Source of the DNA: a virus
IMG/VR virus record: IMGVR_UViG_3300046011_009924
Coordinates: 1 to 21,151 of that record
Direction: 5' to 3' (one strand)
DNA length: 21,151 nucleotides
The notes below the pieces were generated by a model. That model had not been told where the DNA came from, searched no databases, and worked only from the letters and a program-made list of their open reading frames with translations. Made by a program: the position numbers and the translations under genes. Positions 1 through 7,005 of the stretch are shown one piece after another (positions within the stretch are counted from its first letter, which is position 1; every line of letters begins with the position of its first letter).

Positions 1-1
1 G

Positions 2-46
2 TATGAAGAAAGAATTGAATTTATTAAAAAAAATCTAGGGAGTTAG
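2..46 (+). CDS. 3' end of an unidentified gene (partial)
   Basis: The window opens inside a reading frame that ends YEERIEFIKKNLGS followed by TAG at 44-46. The fragment is charged and helix-like, as protein C-termini often are, and is followed by a candidate promoter element and the HNH gene. Only 14 residues are visible, so it may be a chance frame, and no family or function can be assigned. Confidence 0.35.
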   Translation, partial: YEERIEFIKKNLGS

Positions 47-57
47 AGAAACTTTAA

Positions 58-65
58 TATTTATA
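58..65 (+). promoter_or_regulatory. TATTTATA element upstream of first HNH gene
   Basis: An exact TATTTATA lies 9 nt before the ATG at 75 (15 nt before the alternative ATG at 81). It is one of eight exact intergenic copies in the window. It matches T4 late box TATAAATA at 6 of 8 positions. No -35-like partner is evident. The promoter role is inferred from position and recurrence. Confidence 0.5.
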
Positions 66-74
66 ATCAAATAT

Positions 75-668
75 ATGATTATGACTAAAGAAGAAAGAAA
101 ACTTTATATGCAAGAATATAGAAAAACTGAAAAGTGGAAAACATCAAAGAAAGAATCTGATAAAAAGTATTATCAAAGAAATAAAAATCAACAAAAAATT
201 CGTTCTCAAAAATGGAAAGAAGAAAATCTTGAAAAATTTTATGAGTATACCAAAGAATGGAGTAAAAATAATCCTGATAAAATAAAATATTCTCAAAAAT
301 TATATAGAGAAAATAACCCTCATTATAAGATTAGAAATTTATTCCATAATTTAAAAAAACAAAATTATCAAAATCTAATCAAACCCCAATTTGAACTTAT
401 AAAAAAACATATAGAAAATCAATTTAATAAAAATATGAATTGGGGTAATATTGAAATAGACCACAAAATACCAATTAGTTGGTTCAACAAAGAAACCCCA
501 GATAACTTAATTAATGATTTAAGAAATTTACATCCTCTTCTTAAAGAAGATAATCGTAAAAAGGCTGCTAGTTATTGCAATGTAATTTCTCTTGAATATT
601 TTTATGATATAAAAATGTATGTTAAAGAGGATAGGATCAAACAGATAATAGAAACCCTTTCTTTATAA
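75..668 (+). CDS. HNH endonuclease, probable homing endonuclease
   Basis: This 197-residue basic protein probably makes DNA breaks that spread its own gene. The C-terminal half carries an HNH signature: EIDHKIP (D129, H130), then NDLRNLHPL (N151, H153) and EDNRKK (N160). Residues 110-130 resemble the same part of the second HNH protein in this window (HxExQF...MNWxN...EIDH), so the two belong to one family. The N-terminal 80 residues are Lys/Tyr-rich short motifs (ERKLYMQEYRK, KKYYQRNK) common in phage HNH proteins and probably contact DNA. ATG 75 gives MIMTKEE; ATG 81 is an equally plausible start. The gene sits alone between two TATTTATA elements ahead of the gene preceding terminase, a typical free-standing endonuclease position. 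HNH assignment is firm; homing activity is inferred. Confidence 0.85.
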   Translation: MIMTKEERKLYMQEYRKTEKWKTSKKESDKKYYQRNKNQQKIRSQKWKEENLEKFYEYTKEWSKNNPDKIKYSQKLYRENNPHYKIRNLFHNLKKQNYQNLIKPQFELIKKHIENQFNKNMNWGNIEIDHKIPISWFNKETPDNLINDLRNLHPLLKEDNRKKAASYCNVISLEYFYDIKMYVKEDRIKQIIETLSL

Positions 669-676
669 TATTTATA
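669..676 (+). promoter_or_regulatory. TATTTATA element upstream of the tandem-repeat gene
   Basis: This exact copy begins directly after the HNH stop codon at 666-668 and ends 33 nt before the ATG at 710. The intervening leader is A-rich and has no Shine-Dalgarno sequence. It could launch a transcript covering the repeat protein and terminase, because no further copy lies before the terminase gene. Confidence 0.5.
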
Positions 677-709
677 TCAAAAATACTAAATTTAAAACAT
701 TAAAATAAA

Positions 710-1699
710 ATGAACTTTAACGACAATTTTGATTTAAAAAAAGCTAAATCTTTTCTGTTAACTGAAAATTTCCAAATGGATGAAACAGAAAATTTGGAAG
801 AAATGGCATCTTTCTATAGTATTAAACCAGGTATGGAAGATGAAGCTAAAGAAGCTATAGCTACAGTAAAAGCTAAATACAGACCAGGTACTGCTTTTTA
901 TCAAACTTTAGATGCTTTAGAAAAAGAAGGTGAAGTAGATTATAAAAAATTAGCTAAAGAAACAGGTAAAGATATCGCTACTTGGAATAAACCTGAAACT
1001 AGAAATGTACTAGAAAAAGATGGTCCATTAGCTCAATTCCTTAATGCTGGTTCATCTCCATTAGCAATTAGAACAGGTCGCCCTAAAGTTGAAAAAGGTG
1101 AAGAAGGTGAAGAAAAATTAGATGAAAATGAAATGTTAGACGAAATGGCTACATTTTATAAAATCAAACCAGGTATGGAAGATCAAGCTAAAGAGGTTAT
1201 TGCCACTGTAAAAGCTAAATTAAGACCTGGAACTAATTTTTACAATACTCTAGACTCATTAGAAACTTCAGGTGAAGTTGATTATCAAAAACTAGCTAAA
1301 GAAACTGGTAAGGATGTAGCAACATGGAATAATCCAACAACTAGAGGAGTATTAGAAAAAGATGGTCCTTTAGCTCAATTCTTAGATGCAGGTTCATCAC
1401 CTAGTGCTATTAGAACAGGTCGTCCTAAAGGTAAAAAAGGTGAAGAAACAGCAGCTCCTGTTATATCTAAAACAGACACTATAAAAATTACTACTCCTAA
1501 AACATCTACACCTACAGAAAAAGCACCTGTTAAAGCTGCTTCAACTGAAAGAGATTTAGCTAAAGAAATAAAAGATGCTGAAGCTGAAGTAAAAAAATTA
1601 GGATTAGCTGCTTTAAAAAGTCAAGATCCAAAAGATATGGCTAAAGCTAAAGAAGCAACTACTAAATTAAAAGCCTTAAATAAAGAAGCAGGAAGATAA
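710..1699 (+). CDS. tandem-duplicated protein upstream of terminase; possible small terminase or DNA-binding protein
   Basis: I do not recognise this 329-residue protein. Its core is two copies of a 98-residue unit at residues 29-126 and 143-240. Each begins LxEMAxFYxIKPGMED, contains VDYxKLAKETGKDxATWN (a possible helix-turn-helix-like stretch) and ends SSPxAIRTGRPK. The terminal GRPK, followed by lysines in copy 2, resembles an AT-hook core, which would suit DNA binding. Residues 241-280 are a Thr/Pro/Ala-rich linker, and 281-329 are a charged Ala/Lys-rich helix. The terminase gene starts 14 nt downstream without its own TATTTATA, so the two are probably co-transcribed. In T4 the small terminase gp16 occupies this slot. 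That makes a packaging role attractive, but the length (T4 gp16 is about 164 residues) and sequence do not prove it. A scaffold or internal head protein is an alternative. Confidence 0.8.
   Translation: MNFNDNFDLKKAKSFLLTENFQMDETENLEEMASFYSIKPGMEDEAKEAIATVKAKYRPGTAFYQTLDALEKEGEVDYKKLAKETGKDIATWNKPETRNVLEKDGPLAQFLNAGSSPLAIRTGRPKVEKGEEGEEKLDENEMLDEMATFYKIKPGMEDQAKEVIATVKAKLRPGTNFYNTLDSLETSGEVDYQKLAKETGKDVATWNNPTTRGVLEKDGPLAQFLDAGSSPSAIRTGRPKGKKGEETAAPVISKTDTIKITTPKTSTPTEKAPVKAASTERDLAKEIKDAEAEVKKLGLAALKSQDPKDMAKAKEATTKLKALNKEAGR
794..1087 (+). repeat. protein-level repeat unit 1 of 2
   Basis: This encodes residues 29-126 of the repeat protein. It is colinear and without gaps relative to the second unit, 114 residues further on, with most positions identical or conservatively changed. 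The nucleotide sequences have drifted at synonymous sites, so the duplication is not recent. Confidence 0.9.
1136..1429 (+). repeat. protein-level repeat unit 2 of 2
   Basis: This encodes residues 143-240, the second copy of the 98-residue unit, again ending in RTGRPK. A 16-residue acidic linker rich in Glu separates it from unit 1. Confidence 0.9.
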
Positions 1700-1713
1700 T
1701 ATGAATTACAGTT

Positions 1714-3315
1714 ATGTCTGAAAACCAACAACTTCCCTTAAAGGAAATCATAAAACAAGAATGGGTTCGCTGCTATGGCGACCCAATCTATTTTATGAAG
1801 AAATATTATTGGATCCAACATCCACAACGAGGAAGAATTCAATTTAATTTATACCCATTCCAAGAAAAAGTATTACAGCAAATCCAAAAAAATGAGTATA
1901 CTATTATTAACAAATCAAGACAGCTAGGTATATCAACATTAGCATCAGCTTATGCTTTATGGTTAATGTTATTTCAAAAAGATAAAAACATACTTTGTAT
2001 AGCAACCAAGCAGGAAACTGCTAAAAACATGGTTACTAAAGTACGTTTTGCTTACGATAATTTACCTAAATGGATGAAATCAGGTGAAAAACCTGCTGAA
2101 AATAATAAATTATCACTTAAATTAACTAATGGTTCTCAAATTAAAGCAGTAGGAGCTACAGCAGATGCAGGTAGATCCGAAGCTGTTTCATTTCTTATTA
2201 TTGATGAGGCTGCTTTTATTGAAGGAATTGATGAGATTTTTGCTTCTGCACAACAAACTTTAGCAACTGGAGGGCAATGTTTAGCATTATCTACACCTTA
2301 TGGTACAGGTAATTGGTTCCATAAATCCTTTACTAAAGCACAAGCTAAAGAAAACAAATTTGTTCCATTAAGATTACCTTGGACTGTTCATCCTGAACGA
2401 AATCAAACATGGAGAGACGCTCAAGACGAAATTCTAGGATTAAGACACGCAGCACAAGAGTGTGATTGCGATTTTAGTACATCTGGAGATACTGTTATTG
2501 AACCTGATATGCTTAACTTTTTAGAATCTGCATTTGTAGCAGATCCTATGGAAAGAAGGGGACCTGGAGGTGATTTATGGATTTGGGAACTACCTGATTA
2601 TTCAAAATCATATATGGTAGTAGCTGACGTTGCTCGTGGAGATGGAACTGACTACTCTGCGTTCCATATTTTTGATGTAGCTGAAGCTAAACAAGTAGCT
2701 GAATTTAGATCACAAGTTCAAACTAAAGATTATGCTCACATATTATTTGCAATAGCAACAGAATATAATGATGCTTTACTAGTAGTGGAAAACGCCAATA
2801 TTGGATGGAGTGTAATTGAACAATTAATAGATAGAGGTTATAGAAACTTATATTACTCTTCTAAAGCTGATACTACAATGGGTGCTAATGAGAATCAATT
2901 AGCTAGAATGGAAAATGGTCAAGGTATGATACCAGGTTTTACTACATCAATGAAGACAAGACCACTTTGTGTCTCAAAATTAGTTTCGTATATTCAAGAG
3001 AAATCAGTTACAATACAATCTAAAAGATTATTAGATGAATTAAGAACTTTTGTTTGGAAAAATGGTAAAGCGCAATCTCAAAGTGGATACAATGATGACT
3101 TAGTAATGGCATTTAGTATTGGTTTATTTTTACGTGATACTGCTTTACGTTTTAGACAACAAGGTTTAGATTTAACTAGAGCTACTTTAGGAAGTTTTCA
3201 TGTTTCATCACAACAAGCTCCTGGAGTATTTTCACACAATAACTCAGCAGATAACCCATACAAAATGGATGATGGGGCAGGAGGGACTGAAGACTTCAGT
3301 TGGCTTCTTGGTTAA
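1714..3315 (+). CDS. 17: terminase large subunit, T4 gp17-like DNA packaging ATPase/nuclease
   Basis: This is the motor that pumps DNA into the prohead through the portal and cuts concatemers. The 533 residues have both expected domains. In the N-terminal ATPase, YPFQ (47-50) is the adenine-binding Q motif, SRQLGIS (68-74) is the Walker A variant of T4-like terminases, FLIIDEAAF (160-168) is Walker B with catalytic E165, and LSTPYGTGN (192-200) is the coupling motif. In the C-terminal RNase H-like nuclease, the acidic residues are D305 in VADVARGDGTDYS, E359 in VVENANIGW and D461/D462 in GYNDDLVMAFS. T4 gp17 is 610 residues, so this is somewhat shorter but complete. Translation probably continues from the upstream repeat-protein transcript. 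The start ATG at 1714 lacks a Shine-Dalgarno sequence, as elsewhere here. The portal gene follows. Confidence 0.97.
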   Translation: MSENQQLPLKEIIKQEWVRCYGDPIYFMKKYYWIQHPQRGRIQFNLYPFQEKVLQQIQKNEYTIINKSRQLGISTLASAYALWLMLFQKDKNILCIATKQETAKNMVTKVRFAYDNLPKWMKSGEKPAENNKLSLKLTNGSQIKAVGATADAGRSEAVSFLIIDEAAFIEGIDEIFASAQQTLATGGQCLALSTPYGTGNWFHKSFTKAQAKENKFVPLRLPWTVHPERNQTWRDAQDEILGLRHAAQECDCDFSTSGDTVIEPDMLNFLESAFVADPMERRGPGGDLWIWELPDYSKSYMVVADVARGDGTDYSAFHIFDVAEAKQVAEFRSQVQTKDYAHILFAIATEYNDALLVVENANIGWSVIEQLIDRGYRNLYYSSKADTTMGANENQLARMENGQGMIPGFTTSMKTRPLCVSKLVSYIQEKSVTIQSKRLLDELRTFVWKNGKAQSQSGYNDDLVMAFSIGLFLRDTALRFRQQGLDLTRATLGSFHVSSQQAPGVFSHNNSADNPYKMDDGAGGTEDFSWLLG

Positions 3316-3323
3316 AATCCAAA

Positions 3324-3331
3324 TATTTATA
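3324..3331 (+). promoter_or_regulatory. TATTTATA element upstream of portal gene
   Basis: This exact copy lies 17 nt before the portal ATG at 3349, in the 33-nt gap after the terminase stop. The flanking sequence is A/T only, with no discernible -35 box. Confidence 0.5.
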
Positions 3332-3348
3332 ATATATAATAGAATTTT

Positions 3349-5283
3349 ATGGTAGATACTTCATTTTTTGGTAGATTACAACGATTATTTTCAACAGACG
3401 TTATAATAAGAAACGTTGGAGGTAATCAATTAAAAGTAATGGATACAGATCGTATCCAACAACTTGGTACTATCCAAACAAACTCACTTTATGACAGATA
3501 TAATAAAGTATACACTACAACAGGTGGATTAAACTTTAATTATAATAATGATTTATCTTATCCTACAACTCGTATTCAATTATACACTGATTATGAATTA
3601 ATGGATAGTGATTCTATTATTGCTTCTACACTAGATATACTATCTGATGAAACTTGTTTAAGAAATGATTTAGGAGAAGTATTACAAATACGTTCTTCTG
3701 ATGAAACTATACAAAAAATACTTTATAACTTATTTTATGATGTATTAAACATTGAGTTTAATCTTTGGTCATGGACTCGTAACATGTGTAAGTATGGTGA
3801 CTTTTACCTCAAATTAGAAATTTCAGAAAAATTTGGTGTTTACAATGTAATACCATTTTCTTCTTACTCTATTATTAGGTTAGAAGGTAAAAATCCTGAA
3901 AAACCTCAAGAAGTAAAATTTAAATACGATCCAACTTTTACATCTCAACAATCACCATTAGGCCCTCAAGTTATTTCTAACTATAATAGAAATACTAATG
4001 AGGGTATAATTTTTGATAATTATGAAATGGCTCACTTCAGATTATTATCTGATTTTAATTATTTACCTTATGGTAGATCCTATATTGAACCTGCTCGTAA
4101 AATCTTTAAACAATTAACATTGATGGAAGATGCGATGTTAATACATCGTATTGTAAGAGCACCTGAAAAACGTACATTCTTTATTAATGTTGGTAATATT
4201 CCACCTAATGAAGTAGAAAACTTCATGCAGCGTACTATCAACAAAATGAAGAAAACTCCATATGTTGATCATCAAACAGGTGAATATAATTTAAAGTATA
4301 ATATGCAAAACATTCTTGAGGATTTTTATATTCCTGTAAGAGGTGGTGATGCAACTACTAGAATTGAAACTACAAAAGGATTAGAATATACTGCTATTGA
4401 AGATGTTCAATATTTAAGAGATAAATTATTCGCCGCTCTTAAAGTACCTAAAGCTTATTTCGGATTTGAAAAAGACTTAACAGGTAAAGCAACATTAGCT
4501 GCTGAAGATATTAGATTTGCTAGAACAGTAGAAAGAATCCAAAAAATATTAATATCTGAATTAACTAAAATTGCATTAGTTCATTTATATTCACAAGGAT
4601 ATGATGGTGAATCATTAACTAATTTTGAATTATCATTAACTGTTCCTTCAATTATATATGAACAAGAAAAAATAGCTTTATTAAAAGAAAAATCATCATT
4701 AGCTACTGAATTATTACAAAATAAAATTGTACCTAGTGATTGGGTTTATGACCATATTTTCCATTTTAGTGAAGATCAATTTGATGAATACCGAGATTTA
4801 ATGCTTGAAGACGCTAAACGTAAGTTTAGAATAGATCAAATTGAAACTGAAGGTAATGACCCCTATAGAACCGGAGAAGCCTATGGTACACCACATGCAT
4901 TAGCATCTCTTTATGGATCTAGCAGATACCCAGGTACTGAAGGAGTACCAAAAGGGTATAATGAAGATGGTGATACATATCCTGATCAAGTATTAGGTCG
5001 ACCTAAAGAAAAAGCATCTAGTTATAATACTCAAGATAGTGCATTAGGTAAAGATAGATTAGGTAGAGATGGAATGAAAAAAGATGATTCTGAATCTAAA
5101 GGATTTAGAACAGCCTACAAAGGTGGTTCTCCATTAGCTTTAGAAAACGCAGCAACACAAGCTATATATCATCAAATTTCAGGTAATCTAAAAAATATGT
5201 TCCCTCAACGTAAAGTAAGTTTATTTGAAGAAAGTAATTTATTAAATGAAGATAACCTTTTAAAAGAAGATAAACAAAATTAA
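3349..5283 (+). CDS. 20: portal vertex protein, T4 gp20-like
   Basis: This subunit of the dodecameric portal ring nucleates prohead assembly, gates DNA entry and docks terminase and neck. The 644-residue length is close to the usual 520-600 of T4-like portals, with a longer tail. The N-terminus (FGRLQRLFSTDVIIRNVGG) and the central block starting HRIVRAPEKRTFFINVGNI, through KMKKTPYVDHQTGEY, LEDFYIPVRGG and TKGLEYTAIEDVQYLRDKLF, follow the conserved gp20 core. The next stretch, ALKVPKAYFGFEKDLTGKA, is also typical of the family. The last ~150 residues are hydrophilic and low in complexity (Gly, Ser, Lys, Asp), and end with a Leu/Asn/Glu-rich tail. A TATTTATA element precedes the gene. Unlike in T4, no tail sheath or tube genes lie between terminase and portal. 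Confidence 0.96.
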   Translation: MVDTSFFGRLQRLFSTDVIIRNVGGNQLKVMDTDRIQQLGTIQTNSLYDRYNKVYTTTGGLNFNYNNDLSYPTTRIQLYTDYELMDSDSIIASTLDILSDETCLRNDLGEVLQIRSSDETIQKILYNLFYDVLNIEFNLWSWTRNMCKYGDFYLKLEISEKFGVYNVIPFSSYSIIRLEGKNPEKPQEVKFKYDPTFTSQQSPLGPQVISNYNRNTNEGIIFDNYEMAHFRLLSDFNYLPYGRSYIEPARKIFKQLTLMEDAMLIHRIVRAPEKRTFFINVGNIPPNEVENFMQRTINKMKKTPYVDHQTGEYNLKYNMQNILEDFYIPVRGGDATTRIETTKGLEYTAIEDVQYLRDKLFAALKVPKAYFGFEKDLTGKATLAAEDIRFARTVERIQKILISELTKIALVHLYSQGYDGESLTNFELSLTVPSIIYEQEKIALLKEKSSLATELLQNKIVPSDWVYDHIFHFSEDQFDEYRDLMLEDAKRKFRIDQIETEGNDPYRTGEAYGTPHALASLYGSSRYPGTEGVPKGYNEDGDTYPDQVLGRPKEKASSYNTQDSALGKDRLGRDGMKKDDSESKGFRTAYKGGSPLALENAATQAIYHQISGNLKNMFPQRKVSLFEESNLLNEDNLLKEDKQN

Positions 5284-5291
5284 TATTTATA
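5284..5291 (+). promoter_or_regulatory. TATTTATA element upstream of 5319 gene
   Basis: This exact copy begins one base after the portal stop codon (TAA, 5281-5283) and ends 27 nt before the ATG at 5319. It could drive a three-gene unit (genes at 5319, 6169 and 6846), because those genes overlap and the next copy is at 6995. Confidence 0.5.
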
Positions 5292-5318
5292 ATTAGTAGT
5301 TAACTATATATTGAATAA

Positions 5319-6176
5319 ATGGCTAATATAAAGCATAACAAATATAAAAATACCGGAATACTATTCGAATTGCTAGTAAGAAAAATTACAGCGGATACTA
5401 TGTCCAGTCAAGACTCTAAAGCTGTTTCTTTAATTAAAAAGTATTTTGTTAATACTGAACTATCTAAAGAAAATAAACTTTACCAATCTATATCTAAATC
5501 ACAGAATATTAGTGAAGCCCAAGCAGAGTCAATCCTTTCAACTATTTTAGAAGTAAATAAAACTCTAAATAGAAATCAATTAGCTAAAGAAAAGTATAAT
5601 TTGATTAAAGAAATTAAAAATAATTTTGATATTGATGACTTTTTTAAAGCTAAGATTAATAATTATAAACTATTATCTTCAACTTATACTTTATTAGAAG
5701 CACATATATCTCCTACTAAAAATTTAGATGATATTCTTAGTTCTAAAATGAATATTTTAGAACATATAGCCCAAATTAATGCTATAATCCCTCCACCTCC
5801 TCCATCAGTGAGTGAATTTGAAACTTTAGATAAAGGAACTCGTGCGTTAGTTTATAAAATAATGTTAGAAAAATTTAATGAAAGATTTAATACATTATCT
5901 GATGATCAGAAAGATGTATTGAAAGAATACATTAATAATATTTCTAATACTACTAATTTAAAAAAATATGTGGATACTAAATTCACATCATTAAAAGAAT
6001 CTCTTTTAAAATTCTTACCTAAAATAGAAGATGCTACTATTAAAATTAAAGTAAATGAGACAATAAATCTTATTAATCCTATTTTAGAATCTAAAACATT
6101 AAAAGACGATAATATAGTTGCTTTACTACAATATCAAGAATTGCATAGTGAATTAACAAAAATTCATAATGGATAA
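5319..6176 (+). CDS. conserved head-region protein of unknown function
   Basis: This 285-residue, mostly helical protein has no catalytic motif I can identify. The N-terminus (KHNKYKNTGILFELLVRKI) resembles a conserved hypothetical I associate with marine T4-like phages, where it also lies near the portal; I cannot name its role. Residues 40-150 are amphipathic Lys/Asn/Leu helices. A proline run, IIPPPPPS (156-163), separates them from a second helical half, so two helical domains joined by a rigid linker are likely. No signal peptide or membrane segment is present. In T4 the portal-protease interval holds core proteins gp67 and gp68, so a prohead core or internal role is a reasonable guess from position alone. 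The 3' end overlaps the next gene by 8 nt, implying translational coupling. Confidence 0.8.
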   Translation: MANIKHNKYKNTGILFELLVRKITADTMSSQDSKAVSLIKKYFVNTELSKENKLYQSISKSQNISEAQAESILSTILEVNKTLNRNQLAKEKYNLIKEIKNNFDIDDFFKAKINNYKLLSSTYTLLEAHISPTKNLDDILSSKMNILEHIAQINAIIPPPPPSVSEFETLDKGTRALVYKIMLEKFNERFNTLSDDQKDVLKEYINNISNTTNLKKYVDTKFTSLKESLLKFLPKIEDATIKIKVNETINLINPILESKTLKDDNIVALLQYQELHSELTKIHNG

Positions 6177-6846
6177 AGATAAACTAAAAGAATTAGTACT
6201 AAAACATCTAGCTGAACTTCTAGATGAAGACTCAGCTTCTAGCAGCGCTGGAGGATATTTAACTAAAGCTTTTGCTAGAAAACCAACTAATCAAGATAAA
6301 AATGCTCCTACAGGATTTGAATCAATGCCTAAATCTGGTGAGGTGTATAAAAAAATGGGATTTAGAATTATCAAACCTAGTGAAAGAATTGATGCTAAGG
6401 ATTTATGGAAGGGGCAACATCTTGAAGAAAGAATAGGATATGCCACTCCTAAAGCCTTTAGAAAATCTAAAAAACAACATGAAACCTCTAAATCAGGACA
6501 TGAAGATTTACCTAACCCTGATAAATACTTTGAACTAGTGAAATTTAAAATAGTTGAACCCCAAAAAGAAAAAAGTAAAGAGCCAATTAATGAAGTTCGT
6601 TATTCTCAATTTAAGGCTCAATCTAAAACTAGAACTCCTCAAGAACAATTACATATGGGAGTTAAAAAAATTCAACATACTTTAGATGAAGTCAATAAGT
6701 TAGTTGAATTTGCTACTAGAATGAAAACAGAATTAAAAGGTGATGCTGATCAAATGAATTATTTAAAGCGTACACATAATGCTTTATTTAAAATAAATGA
6801 AAAAATACAAGATATTAATAATAAAATTAAAGGTTTAACTGAATAA
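6169..6846 (+). CDS. unknown head-region protein with degenerate internal repeat
   Basis: This 225-residue hydrophilic protein is not one I recognise. It contains two degenerate copies of a ~43-residue unit, at residues 28-70 and 89-131. Both follow the pattern GYxT-KAF-(R)K ... G(F/H)E(S/D)(M/L)P ... Y ... F(R/K)I(I/V)(K/E)P. Residues 160-222 look like a coiled coil or long helical hairpin rich in Lys, Asn and Leu (VKKIQHTLDEVNKL, then ALFKINEKIQDINNKI). ATG 6169 overlaps the upstream gene by 8 nt (ATGGATAA), and the stop overlaps the next start (TAATG). It is therefore in a tightly coupled operon between portal and protease genes, the place of prohead core components in T4. A core or scaffold-accessory role is an inference from that location. 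Confidence 0.78.
   Translation: MDKDKLKELVLKHLAELLDEDSASSSAGGYLTKAFARKPTNQDKNAPTGFESMPKSGEVYKKMGFRIIKPSERIDAKDLWKGQHLEERIGYATPKAFRKSKKQHETSKSGHEDLPNPDKYFELVKFKIVEPQKEKSKEPINEVRYSQFKAQSKTRTPQEQLHMGVKKIQHTLDEVNKLVEFATRMKTELKGDADQMNYLKRTHNALFKINEKIQDINNKIKGLTE
6250..6378 (+). repeat. degenerate protein repeat, unit 1
   Basis: This encodes residues 28-70 of the 6169 protein. Landmarks are GY (29-30), KAF (33-35), GFESMP (49-54), Y60 and RIIKP (66-70). The partner unit lies about 61 residues downstream. Confidence 0.6.
6433..6561 (+). repeat. degenerate protein repeat, unit 2
   Basis: This encodes residues 89-131. Landmarks are GY (90-91), KAF (95-97), GHEDLP (110-115), Y120 and KIVEP (127-131), in the same order and nearly the same spacing as unit 1. 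Confidence 0.6.
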
Positions 6847-6992
6847 TGGCAGCAGCAAAATCAAAGGTCAGTTCTACTCCAACTAAAGTAGATAGACCAA
6901 AAGTTTCTAGACCAGGTGTTCATGCAAAATGTAAAACATCTAAATTAAAAAGTTCTAAAAACTACAAAAAATTATATAGAGGACAAGGATAA
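6846..6992 (+). CDS. very small basic protein (48 aa), unknown
   Basis: The start ATG overlaps the preceding stop (TAATG at 6844-6848), and the frame runs to TAA at 6990-6992. The 48 residues begin MAAAKSKVSS and end SKNYKKLYRGQG. They contain 11 Lys, 3 Arg, no Glu and one Asp, so the protein is strongly basic and probably binds nucleic acid or an acidic scaffold. The C-terminal half (VHAKCKTSKLKSSKNYKK) resembles a short conserved peptide I recall from other environmental T4-like phages, but I cannot name a function. It lies in the portal-to-protease interval, where T4 encodes the small core protein gp67. The coupled start, codon pattern matching its neighbours, and a TATTTATA element just after its stop support a real gene. 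Confidence 0.75.
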   Translation: MAAAKSKVSSTPTKVDRPKVSRPGVHAKCKTSKLKSSKNYKKLYRGQG

Positions 6993-6994
6993 AA

Positions 6995-7002
6995 TATTTA
7001 TA
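6995..7002 (+). promoter_or_regulatory. TATTTATA element immediately before the 7006 gene
   Basis: This exact copy starts 3 nt after the small-gene stop and ends only 3 nt before ATG 7006. If it works like a T4 late box, with initiation several bases downstream, the transcript would start at or inside the start codon. Otherwise upstream transcription serves this gene. Confidence 0.45.
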
Positions 7003-7005
7003 CTC

